Source of the DNA: Oscillospiraceae bacterium
GTDB taxonomy: Bacteria > Bacillota > Clostridia > Oscillospirales > Ruminococcaceae
DNA length: 7,290 nt
Reading direction: 5' to 3'
Assembly: GCA_031285645.1 (NCBI GenBank)
Contig: JAITVU010000206.1
Location: 1-7,290, forward strand
The position numbers and the translations under genes were made by a program. Each line of letters opens with the position of its first letter. The stretch's first letter is position 1. The notes under the pieces were generated by a model. That model was not told the DNA's origin. It did not search any database and worked only from the letters and a program-made list of their open reading frames with translations. Of this stretch, positions 1 through 5,956 are shown one piece after another.

Positions 1-1091
1 AACCGAAGCCCGACCAGATTGGGCACCGTTGTATCATCCACCTGTTTAAAGGGGTTGTTGTAGTACACCATAAGGCCGATAAAACTCATGGCGGCAAGCA
101 CAAATGCCAGCGTCACCCCAGTCAGGATCGGGATATAAGGCGTTTTTTTTCGTGGCGGCAATTGGTTATCCTCTTCTCTTGTCTTATTGATCGCCCTGGC
201 GTATTTTTTCTGCCTCGATTTGTCGTTCTCAGCATCCATATATTTATAAGCGAACAGAATGGAGGGGTCCTGCTTGAATCTCTCTATGTCCGCAATCATT
301 TCGGCCGCGGACTGGTAGCGGCGGGCCGCGTCCTTCTGCATGGCGCGCATTGTGATCTCTTCAAGTCCCTCGGGAATATCGGGATTGATGGAGCGGGGCC
401 GGGCGGCCTGCGTCTGGATTTGCTTGATGGCCACGGAGACGGCCGTATCCGCGTCAAACGGCAGGCGGCCGGTGAGCATTTCAAACAGCATCACGCCCAG
501 CGAGTAAATATCGGATTTTTCATCCGTATTGTCGCCCATGGCCTGTTCGGGACTGATATAGTGGACCGACCCGATGGCCCTGTCCGTGATGGTGCGCACT
601 TCGCTCCGGGCAAAGCGCGCGATGCCGAAGTCCATTACTTTAATCTCGCCGTTGTGAAGCAGCATGATGTTATGGGGCTTGATATCCCTGTGGACAATAC
701 CCTTATCATGCGCGTGCTGCAGCGCCCGCAAAATCTGCAGGGTGAAGTGCACGGCCTCTTTCCAGCCGAGCATGCCCTGCCGCTCGATATAATCCTTCAT
801 TGTGATGCCGTCGATGTATTCCATGACAATGGAATGGATGTGGTTTGTGAAGCTCACATCGTAAACACGCACAATATTGGGATGCGAGAGTACAGCGATG
901 GCCTTGGATTCATTTTTGAACATGCGCAGGAATTCGGCGTTATCCAAAAACTCGTCCCGCAAAATCTTGACGGCAACGGTGCGCTCGTCGATGGCGTCAA
1001 AGGCCTTATAGACATTTGACATGCCGCCCATGCCGATCAACGCCTGGATCTCATAGCGCCCTTCAAGCTTTTTACCGATATATTTATCCAT
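1..1091 (-). CDS. prkC: PASTA-domain serine/threonine protein kinase, PrkC/PknB/Stk1 type (3' end cut by window)
   Basis: Membrane Ser/Thr kinase. The family phosphorylates cell-division, cell-wall and translation proteins, and its outer PASTA repeats sense muropeptides or lipid II. My own translation gives 363 residues before the left edge. The glycine loop is GMGGMSNVYKA (20-30), the ATP lysine is K42 in VAVKIL, and the helix-C Glu is E61. The catalytic loop is HRDIKPHN (134-141, D136), followed by DFG (154-156) and SPEQA (180-184). The activation loop has T167 and T169, which are likely autophosphorylation sites. A basic juxtamembrane stretch precedes one membrane helix at about 319-344. 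The outer part begins at about 351, and the VPNLVGL at 356-362 is the start of the first PASTA repeat; the rest is off-window. The start is the ATG at 1089-1091, because an in-frame stop lies five codons upstream. The best ribosome site, GGAAGG at 1108-1113, sits an unusually long 16 nt away. The gene follows stp by 140 nt; in many Firmicutes the two nearly touch. Confidence 0.96.
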   Translation of the reverse strand, partial: MDKYIGKKLEGRYEIQALIGMGGMSNVYKAFDAIDERTVAVKILRDEFLDNAEFLRMFKNESKAIAVLSHPNIVRVYDVSFTNHIHSIVMEYIDGITMKDYIERQGMLGWKEAVHFTLQILRALQHAHDKGIVHRDIKPHNIMLLHNGEIKVMDFGIARFARSEVRTITDRAIGSVHYISPEQAMGDNTDEKSDIYSLGVMLFEMLTGRLPFDADTAVSVAIKQIQTQAARPRSINPDIPEGLEEITMRAMQKDAARRYQSAAEMIADIERFKQDPSILFAYKYMDAENDKSRQKKYARAINKTREEDNQLPPRKKTPYIPILTGVTLAFVLAAMSFIGLMVYYNNPFKQVDDTTVPNLVGLR

Positions 1092-1231
1092 GGTTAAACG
1101 ATATCATCCTTCCCGCGGCGGGCCGCGCCCGCGCAAGGCAATACAGCCAATCTATATTATCGCGTGCCTCAACCGATATAATCCAGATCTTGCTTTGCAC
1201 ACCAGTTTCTTTTCAGCTCAAGTTGTTAATG

Positions 1232-1960
1232 TCAGGCCATAATAATGGCCGTAATGTTGTCGGCGCCGCCGCTTTCATTCGCAAACGCGATCGCGGGATC
1301 GGCGCTTCCCTTCGCCAGGCAGGGCCCGATTATATCATAAATCCTGCCCTGTTCGAGATAATTGTAAAGGCCGTCCGAGCAGATCAGCACAACCTCGCCG
1401 TCCAAAACATTCTCAGCGATAAAATCCGCCTCCACCGTAGGCGCGACGCCGACGGCCCGCGTGATGAAATGGCGTTTGGGGTGGGTGCGGGCATCCTCCT
1501 CGGTAATTTCACCGATGTCGACCAGCATCTGGACGACCGTGTGATCCCGCGAAAGGCGCTGTTCCTTTTCCTTTGACACAATATAAACCCGTGAATCCCC
1601 CACGCTTGTCATATAAAGGCGGTCCCCAAGAAGAACAGCCAGAATCATTGTTGTGCCCATGCCTGTAAGCGCGCTGTCGCTCTGCGCCGCCTCGAAAACA
1701 AGCGCGTTCGCCCCGGCCATGGCGGAATCCAGCACAGCCTTGATCGACGTTTCATTCATATCCTCGCGCAGGTCGCGCTCAAGCGCCGCGCCGGCGAATC
1801 CCATCGCGATGTCCGACGCGATGCCGCCGCCGTTCTCACCGCCCATGCCGTCGCACAGCACGCCGTACACCATATTGTCCGACACCCTGCCGCACACAAA
1901 GCCATCCTGGTTGGAGCCGCGTATCAGGCCGATGTCCGTACCGCCAAAAATTGTCCTCAA
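1232..1960 (-). CDS. stp: PP2C-family serine/threonine protein phosphatase (Stp/PrpC)
   Basis: Cytoplasmic metal-dependent (Mn/Mg) phosphatase that removes phosphates placed by the partner PASTA kinase encoded next in the cluster. Its 242 residues are the normal length for a minimal bacterial PP2C. All the signature motifs are seen: RGSNQD at 14-19 (D19), CDGMGG at 36-41 (D37 and G38 bind metal), GTT at 102-104, SVGDSR at 119-124, RDHT at 138-141, ITRAVG at 166-171, CSDGL at 194-198 (D196) and GGADNIT at 231-237 (D234). Nothing catalytic is missing. The first motif has Gln (NQD) where many members have Glu (NED), a known variant. The start is a TTG at 1958-1960, fixed by a near-perfect Shine-Dalgarno TAAGGAGG 8 nt upstream. 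The gene lies 258 nt after rlmN, across a heavily structured spacer, and 140 nt before prkC. The name prpC would be equally valid. Confidence 0.96.
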   Translation of the reverse strand: MRTIFGGTDIGLIRGSNQDGFVCGRVSDNMVYGVLCDGMGGENGGGIASDIAMGFAGAALERDLREDMNETSIKAVLDSAMAGANALVFEAAQSDSALTGMGTTMILAVLLGDRLYMTSVGDSRVYIVSKEKEQRLSRDHTVVQMLVDIGEITEEDARTHPKRHFITRAVGVAPTVEADFIAENVLDGEVVLICSDGLYNYLEQGRIYDIIGPCLAKGSADPAIAFANESGGADNITAIIMA

Positions 1961-1968
1961 GCTTATGT

Positions 1969-1976
1969 CCTCCTTA
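1969..1976 (-). promoter_or_regulatory. Strong Shine-Dalgarno for stp
   Basis: Reads TAAGGAGG on the minus strand, 8 nt upstream of a TTG codon. No ATG or GTG lies at a suitable distance in this frame, so the site decides the TTG start of the phosphatase. Confidence 0.85.
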
Positions 1977-2017
1977 GGATCCGAGCATGCTAACTACCGC
2001 ATAAAGCTGATTATCCC

Positions 2018-2090
2018 GCGTAACGGTCAAAAGTTTCGCTTTTGCCTATGCGCCATGGGGCGCATGGCGGCGCACACGCCGCCGTTACGC
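2018..2090. repeat. Cloverleaf-like branched inverted repeat, element A1 (rlmN/stp spacer)
   Basis: The closing stem pairs GCGTAACGG (2018-2026) with CCGTTACGC (2082-2090). It encloses three hairpins. Arm 1 is CAAAAG/CTTTTG (2028-2033/2039-2044) with a 5-nt loop. Arm 2 is ATGCGCC/GGCGCAT (2048-2054/2059-2065) with loop ATGG. Arm 3 is GGCGGCG/CGCCGCC (2066-2072/2077-2083) with loop CACA. Bases 2082-2083 can pair either in arm 3 or in the closing stem, leaving a 7-bp closing stem in the former case. All pairs were found by eye and are exact Watson-Crick. The function is unknown. It could be a folded intercistronic RNA or a DNA cruciform. It is not a tRNA, since the loops are far too small. Confidence 0.85.
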
Positions 2091-2096
2091 TGTCCG

Positions 2097-2190
2097 TACC
2101 CGCTTGCACAACGGTTTCCCGGCGTACCGGGCAGCTTTTGCTGCCCGGACCAGCAATAATTCCGCCGGACTTATTACTGGTTAAGCGGTA
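2097..2190. repeat. Second, weaker cloverleaf-like inverted repeat, element A2, abutting A1
   Basis: The closing stem pairs TACCCGCTT (2097-2105) with AAGCGGTA (2183-2190), 8 bp with one bulged C. Arm 1 is short: CGG/CCG (2112-2114/2119-2121), whose loop reads GAAA on the minus strand, with a little outer pairing at 2108-2109/2124-2125. Arm 2 is a perfect 9-bp stem, CCGGGCAGC/GCTGCCCGG (2127-2135/2140-2148), with loop TTTT. Arm 3 (2149-2181) is a 13-bp imperfect hairpin with two mismatches and a 3-nt loop. Arms 2 and 3 are convincing. Arm 1 is marginal, so the fourfold reading is less certain than for the other elements. Confidence 0.62.
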
Positions 2191-2194
2191 TAAC

Positions 2195-2220
2195 AGTGTC
2201 CCGCCGTCCGGCAGGGCACT
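2195..2220 (-). other. Hairpin overlapping the rlmN stop codon
   Basis: Bases 2195-2205 pair with 2210-2220 around a GTCC loop (plus-strand reading): 11 positions with one G-T wobble and one C-A mismatch. On the minus strand the hairpin starts inside the rlmN TAG stop codon (2219-2221). The run after it (GTTATACC) has no clear T tract, so it does not look like a standard intrinsic terminator. It may protect the 3' end or mark a processing site. Confidence 0.55.
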
Positions 2221-3265
2221 ATCCGGCGCTTTCGCGCCTGAGCTGTCCGCAGGCCGCGTTGATATCGGCGCCCAGCGTCCGCCGGACCGTCGTCGCGATC
2301 CCGACGCCGCTCAGGACGCCCTCGAAGCGGGCGACGGCGGCCCTGCCGCTTTGGGTGTGGGATTTGCCGTCCACCGTGTTGACGGGGATGAGGTTGACAT
2401 GGCACTGCGCGCCGCGCTTTTTCAGCGCCAGGAGCTTTTCCCCCAATTCACGCGCGTGCGCTTCCCTGTCGTTGACGCCGTCAATGAGCGCGTATTCAAA
2501 GCTGATGCGCCGCCCTGTCCTGGCAAAATACCGGCCGCACGCCGCTAAAAGCTCATCCATGGGCCATTTCCGGGCCACCGGCATGATTTTTTTGCGTATA
2601 GCGTCGTTCGGCGCGTGCAGCGAGACGGACAATGTGAGGGGCAGCGCCTCCTCAGCGAGAATATCTATTTGATCCACAAGCCCGCATGTGGAGAGTGACA
2701 CGTGTCTCAGGCTCAGGCCGAATCCGCCCGGGTCCGACAGGATTTTGAGAAAATATAAAACAGCGTCATAATTGTCGAGCGGCTCGCCGATCCCCATCAG
2801 CACGACGCTTGATATCTTTTCCGCGCCATCGCGCTGCGCCGTATAGACCTCGTCAAGCATTTCACCGGCTGTGAGCGGGCGAACCAGCCCATCCATCGTG
2901 GACGCGCAAAAACCGCACCCCATCCGGCAGCCGACCTGAGTGGAAACACACAGGCTGTTGCCATGCACGTATGTCATGCGCACGGCCTCGACCGTGTTGC
3001 CATCGCCGAGCCCATACAGGTATTTTACCGTACCATCCAGTGTGGACACAAGCTTTTTTTTAATATTTATGGAACTTATGTAATATTTTTCATTACATTT
3101 TTCCCTCAGCGCCTTGGAAAGATCGCTCATTTCGTCGAAACTGGCGGCACCGCGCTGATGCAGCCACCGAAAAATCTGACCGGCCCTGAATTTTGGTTCA
3201 CCTATTAACGCAAGGGATTCGGCCAGCTGATCCGGCGTCATGGATTTAATATCAATTTTTGCCAT
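2219..3265 (-). CDS. rlmN: Dual-specificity 23S rRNA (A2503-C2)/tRNA (A37-C2) methyltransferase RlmN
   Basis: Radical-SAM enzyme that methylates C2 of A2503 in the peptidyl-transferase centre of 23S rRNA and A37 in some tRNAs. It has 348 residues, the usual length. The [4Fe-4S] cluster motif CxxxCxxC is C113, C117 and C120 (VGCRMGCGFC). The two catalytic cysteines are both visible: C106 in SLCVSTQVGC and C339 in AACGQLR. GIGEP (158-162) is the SAM-contacting GEP motif. The N-terminal part (about 1-95) is the accessory RNA-binding domain. The resistance paralogue Cfr is an alternative, but the housekeeping neighbourhood and RlmN-like motifs favour RlmN. The start is the ATG at 3263-3265. Upstream there is AAGG 4 nt away and a stronger GGAGG 12 nt away, neither ideally spaced. 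It lies between the GNAT gene and stp, with long spacers on both sides. Confidence 0.97.
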   Translation of the reverse strand: MAKIDIKSMTPDQLAESLALIGEPKFRAGQIFRWLHQRGAASFDEMSDLSKALREKCNEKYYISSINIKKKLVSTLDGTVKYLYGLGDGNTVEAVRMTYVHGNSLCVSTQVGCRMGCGFCASTMDGLVRPLTAGEMLDEVYTAQRDGAEKISSVVLMGIGEPLDNYDAVLYFLKILSDPGGFGLSLRHVSLSTCGLVDQIDILAEEALPLTLSVSLHAPNDAIRKKIMPVARKWPMDELLAACGRYFARTGRRISFEYALIDGVNDREAHARELGEKLLALKKRGAQCHVNLIPVNTVDGKSHTQSGRAAVARFEGVLSGVGIATTVRRTLGADINAACGQLRRESAG

Positions 3266-3282
3266 GAATCCTTGAATCCTCC

Positions 3283-3405
3283 GTTATACCGCGTCCATAA
3301 TGGAATGGTATGTACTGTGTCACGCCGGCCTTCGTCCACTGTCCGTAAGGCTATCCCGCTTGTACGGGCCGCACTTATAGCGGCGGGAATAAATAAGCGG
3401 AATAG
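3283..3405. repeat. Degenerate structured repeat in the GNAT/rlmN spacer (R2)
   Basis: The best stem pairs 3351-3361 with 3395-3405 (10 of 11 positions, one C-A mismatch) and encloses a GCCGC/GCGGC hairpin (3368-3372/3380-3384). Further left are a weak hairpin (3283-3315, GTTATACC with GGTAT.. plus an inner TCCA/TGGA) and GCCTT/AAGGC (3328-3332/3347-3351). Two blocks resemble the rlmN/stp spacer. CTGTCCGTA at 3339-3347, followed after 7 extra bases by CCCGCTTGTAC, corresponds to 2090-2109. Positions 3307-3327 correspond to 2187-2206, with about 17 of 21 matching. It looks like a decayed or rearranged relative of the elements around 2018-2190. Confidence 0.5.
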
Positions 3406-3433
3406 AAAGACATTGAAAGTCCCACCGCATTCG

Positions 3434-3476
3434 GCAGAAAGTAAATAATAACGTTCCGGTTATTTTTTACTTTTGC
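3434..3476. terminator. Long AT-rich hairpin downstream of the GNAT gene, possible terminator
   Basis: Bases 3438-3452 pair with 3459-3473 (one T-T mismatch), and GCA (3434-3436) pairs with TGC (3474-3476) around a bulged G. That makes about 17 bp with a 6-nt loop. It begins about 30 nt after the GNAT stop codon on the minus strand. The stem is mostly A/T and each 3' arm is T-rich, so it could act as a weak bidirectional terminator or a 3'-end stabiliser. There is no separate U tract after a GC stem, so a terminator role is uncertain. Confidence 0.4.
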
Positions 3477-3506
3477 TATAGACCCTGTAACAGATCGGTA
3501 CCGTTC

Positions 3507-4259
3507 TTATTCTTCTTCAGTGCATATCTCAATCCATGCCGGGCGAAACCCGCAGTTTATCGCGATGTTCCACGAGTGGAGATTGGAGAGGCTGGTACCG
3601 TAAAAAGGTATTTTGCCGCGGTTTTGAATCTCATCTTTAAGCAATGTCACGAGATAAGTGCCCAGCCCGCGCCCGCGATGGCTTTCTGACACATCGATGC
3701 CGATCTGCCACAGGAGCGGCGTATCCGCCGAGCACCCCGCCATGCCGACGATCGCGCCGTTTTCATAAGCCGCGACCGCGAGCATATCCGGCCTGTTCGG
3801 GTCATAGGCCCGGCACAGGGCGTTTGGGAACTGCCCGCCGGCGTAAAAGGGGTGAATTTCGTCCTCTTCAAACCATTTCACCGGATAGCGGGTCTCCTGC
3901 GCTTTGCCTTTGGCAACGGGCAGGAACATATGGAATGTCGACATGAGGCGCTTGCCGTATTGTCCAAGCTCTTTGTCGAGTATCAGAAGCTTGTCGTGCT
4001 CAAAAAGCCAATGACCGGCTTTGTCCCTGATATAGCCGCTCAGGAAGGCGTGCATGCCCGCATCCGCGCATAGAATGGCATTGGCGCCCAGCGTCACCAT
4101 CTTAAAAAAGTTGCCGTTTTCGTTATAGCGCCGCCGCTGTGGGTGAAGCGCCGGTACCGTCAGCACATTTTTGTCCAGGGAAAAGTCACCGGGTTTGCAG
4201 TTGTACTCAATAGCCAGCTGATCAATAACGATGTCCAGCAAATCCTTTTTCGTATACAA
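3507..4259 (-). CDS. GNAT-family N-acetyltransferase, substrate unknown
   Basis: The C-terminal part (about residues 155-245 of 250) is a GNAT domain. It has a beta strand ending at GIDV (187-190), the acetyl-CoA pyrophosphate-binding loop HRGRGLG (194-200), and a following helix TYLVTLLKDEIQ. The terminal block SLSNLHSWNIAINCGFRPAW is the usual N..S...A...GF motif. The first 150 residues are a separate N-terminal region that I cannot assign. It has no signal peptide or membrane helix, so the protein should be cytosolic. The acetyl acceptor cannot be read from the sequence. The start is a TTG at 4257-4259, supported by AAAGAAGG (4266-4273) 6 nt upstream. The gene lies 287 nt after rsmB and 241 nt before rlmN. 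It is an unusual insert in this translation/signalling cluster and may have its own transcript: a TATACT box is seen on the minus strand at about 4325-4330, but without a good -35. Confidence 0.88.
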   Translation of the reverse strand: MYTKKDLLDIVIDQLAIEYNCKPGDFSLDKNVLTVPALHPQRRRYNENGNFFKMVTLGANAILCADAGMHAFLSGYIRDKAGHWLFEHDKLLILDKELGQYGKRLMSTFHMFLPVAKGKAQETRYPVKWFEEDEIHPFYAGGQFPNALCRAYDPNRPDMLAVAAYENGAIVGMAGCSADTPLLWQIGIDVSESHRGRGLGTYLVTLLKDEIQNRGKIPFYGTSLSNLHSWNIAINCGFRPAWIEICTEEE

Positions 4260-4341
4260 AGCACACCTTCTTTACATAGTAGATTCGCTTGAAAAAGGTT
4301 TGGATTGTTTTAAAGTGACGGTAGTATAAATAAAATGCGCG

Positions 4342-4368
4342 GCAACTGATGAACCAACATCAGGTTGC
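4342..4368. other. Hairpin upstream of the GNAT gene
   Basis: GCAACTGATG (4342-4351) pairs with CATCA.GTTGC (4358-4368, one bulged G), giving 10 bp with a 6-nt AACCAA loop. It sits just beside element B on the GNAT side. On the minus strand it is followed by an A/T-rich stretch, so it may be leader structure. No function is claimed. Confidence 0.55.
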
Positions 4369-4385
4369 ATGTCCGGTCCCCAATG

Positions 4386-4472
4386 CCGCAAATCCCCCTT
4401 GGCGGTTCACCGCCAAGGCCACAGCGCATGCGCTGTGGCGCTGCGCTTTTGTAAAGCGCAGCGGATTTGCGG
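4386..4472. repeat. Cloverleaf-like branched inverted repeat, element B (rsmB/GNAT spacer), the most perfect copy
   Basis: The closing stem is CCGCAAATCC (4386-4395) with GGATTTGCGG (4463-4472), 10 bp with no mismatch. Arm 1 is CCTTGGCGG/CCGCCAAGG (4397-4405/4410-4418), loop TTCA. Arm 2 is CCACAGCG/CGCTGTGG (4419-4426/4431-4438), loop CATG. Arm 3 is GCTGCGCTTT/AAAGCGCAGC (4440-4449/4453-4462), loop TGT. Only one or two bases are unpaired at the junction, so about 74 of 87 bases are in exact pairs. Outside, CCCA (4379-4382) can pair with TGGG (4475-4478) across a small internal loop. Function unknown. The arm and loop sizes exclude a tRNA. Confidence 0.92.
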
Positions 4473-4546
4473 ACTGGGCGGGTTCGCCTTTTATTACACA
4501 ATACAAGGCCGGAGGCACTGTATTAACAAAAACACATCGCCATAAA

Positions 4547-5854
4547 CTATATCTTCCGCTCAAAAGCGGCCATAAAGAAACAGTCCCCGCCAAATTCCCC
4601 CGTCAGGGTCCGCTCCGGCGCCCCGCCCAGCACATCCGGCAGTGGCGCGGGGGCAAACGCTTTGTACTCTTCAAGGAAGCGTGCGGCGACAGCCTCGTTC
4701 TCCGCCGGATTCAGCGTGCATGTCGAATAGATCAGGCGCGCGCCCTCTTTACAATATTGTGAAGCGGCGCTGAGGATTTTATACTGGATATTGGCAATAT
4801 GTGAAAAATCTTCCAGATCTTTGTAGCGGATTTCAGGTTTCCGGCGAATGACGCCAAAGCCGGAACAAGGCACATCGCAGAGCACGCGGTCAAATTTCCC
4901 CAGTCCCGGATGTTCCTTACCCATATCGGCGTGGACAACCTTCATATTGTTGGCCCACATCACGATCGCCTGTTCCGCCATACGCGCGGCGCGCTGTTCG
5001 TGCAGCTCGGCGGAGACAAGTTCTCCCCGGCCCTCCATAATCTGGGCCAGGGTAAACGATTTCCCGCCCGGCGCCGCGCAGGTATCCAGCACCCGCATCC
5101 CGGGCCCGGCTTCCAGCGCAAGGCAGCAAAGCTGGCTTGACTTATCCTGGACATGAAAAAGCCCCTGCATAAAGGACGACAAACGCCCCAGGGCCCCCTG
5201 GCCGGACAAGACGATACACTCCGGCAGCATGTCGTCCGCCACGGCGGTCACGCCTTCCTCGCGCAGCTGAGCCAGCAACTTGTCCCTGGTCGTTTTAAGC
5301 GTGTTGGTCCGTATATAAACCGGCGGCCTGCCCAGGGAGGCCCGCAGGATTTCGAGCGTTTTATCATAGCCGTAGCTGTCCAGCCATAAGCGGATCAGCG
5401 CCTGTCCGACCGAAAATTCAATGCTGAGGCGTTTTTCAAGCGGCAACCTCGGCGCCGGCACTCTCTTACCGCCCTTGATAAAGGCCCGCAGGACGGCATT
5501 GATAAATCCGGCCGCCCTGGCCGCCCTCATTTTCCGGGCCAGCTCGACAGCTTCGTCGACGGCGGCGTAGTCCGGCACCGAATCCATATAGAGCAGCTGG
5601 TATACAGTCATGCGCAGGATAATGCGGACCGTGTCGGTTAAATCGGCGGGCTTTTGCCTCGCATGCGCCGCGATGCATGTGTCAAGTGTGATCAGGCGTT
5701 CGAGCACGCCGTAAAAAAGCGCGCCGACAAAGGCCTCGTCGCGGGCGTCGAGCGTGCCCGCGTGCACGGCCGAATCCAGCGTGAGGTTGGACCAGGACTG
5801 GCTCCGTTCAACCCGCAGCAGCGCTTCCGCTGTGATTTGTCTCGCGCTTTTCAT
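4547..5854 (-). CDS. rsmB: 16S rRNA (cytosine967-C5)-methyltransferase RsmB
   Basis: SAM-dependent enzyme that makes m5C967 in 16S rRNA. Counting from the chosen start (435 residues), the N-terminal NusB-like RNA-binding domain spans about 1-135. The linker contains QDKSSQL (236-242). The Rossmann methyltransferase domain has motif I DTCAAPGGKS (257-266), motif IV CDVPCSGFG with C330, and motif VI STCTLNPAENE with the nucleophilic C379. All catalytic residues are intact. I prefer the ATG at 5852-5854, because GGAGG (5859-5863) lies 4 nt upstream and the protein then begins directly with the usual MKSARQ. An in-frame ATG at 5876-5878 would add MDVKSGGS but lacks a good ribosome site at normal spacing. 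It follows fmt by 223 nt. Many Clostridia place a zinc metallopeptidase gene there; here only element C is present. Confidence 0.96.
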   Translation of the reverse strand: MKSARQITAEALLRVERSQSWSNLTLDSAVHAGTLDARDEAFVGALFYGVLERLITLDTCIAAHARQKPADLTDTVRIILRMTVYQLLYMDSVPDYAAVDEAVELARKMRAARAAGFINAVLRAFIKGGKRVPAPRLPLEKRLSIEFSVGQALIRLWLDSYGYDKTLEILRASLGRPPVYIRTNTLKTTRDKLLAQLREEGVTAVADDMLPECIVLSGQGALGRLSSFMQGLFHVQDKSSQLCCLALEAGPGMRVLDTCAAPGGKSFTLAQIMEGRGELVSAELHEQRAARMAEQAIVMWANNMKVVHADMGKEHPGLGKFDRVLCDVPCSGFGVIRRKPEIRYKDLEDFSHIANIQYKILSAASQYCKEGARLIYSTCTLNPAENEAVAARFLEEYKAFAPAPLPDVLGGAPERTLTGEFGGDCFFMAAFERKI

Positions 5855-5858
5855 AGAT

Positions 5859-5863
5859 CCTCC
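5859..5863 (-). promoter_or_regulatory. Shine-Dalgarno choosing the inner rsmB start
   Basis: GGAGG on the minus strand, 4 nt before the ATG at 5852-5854. The spacing is short, but it is the only good site. It lies inside the possible 8-codon extension from the outer ATG, which argues against the longer form. Confidence 0.6.
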
Positions 5864-5956
5864 ACTTTTCACGTCCATGCAGGGCCGTTTTAGATATCCT
5901 CAATATCAGATCGGTCCTCACAGGAATAAACAATATGGTTTATACATGTGAACCGA

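Noticed and set aside
162..1019. 285-codon plus-strand open frame
   Set aside because: It lies wholly opposite the kinase domain, whose motifs are unmistakable on the minus strand. Its translation shows no recognisable family and is a GC-bias shadow.
1016..2159. Plus-strand open frames opposite stp and into its spacer
   Set aside because: They are antisense to a complete PP2C gene, with low-complexity translations and no ribosome site of note.
2185..3292. GCGGTATAAC / GTTATACCGC inverted repeat flanking rlmN, suggesting a mobile cassette
   Set aside because: Ten bases shared between two 250-nt spacers is not far from chance, there are no target duplications, and rlmN is a housekeeping gene in its expected place.
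4325..4330. Promoter for the GNAT gene (TATACT on the minus strand)
   Set aside because: The -10-like box has no acceptable -35 hexamer at 16-18 nt, so it is mentioned only as a weak possibility.
4386..4472. tRNA gene
   Set aside because: The cloverleaf outline is tempting, but the closing stem is 10 bp, loops are 3-4 nt instead of about 7, and there is no T-loop TTCRANNC box. The same holds for the copies at 2018-2090 and 5957-6035.
4477..4492. GGCG/CGCC hairpin followed by TTTT on the plus strand, terminator-like
   Set aside because: The stem is only 4 bp and there is no plus-strand gene before it to terminate.
4349..4762. 137-codon plus-strand frame across element B and the rsmB 3' end
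   Set aside because: It runs through the palindromic element and then antisense to RsmB motif VI, with no plausible domain.
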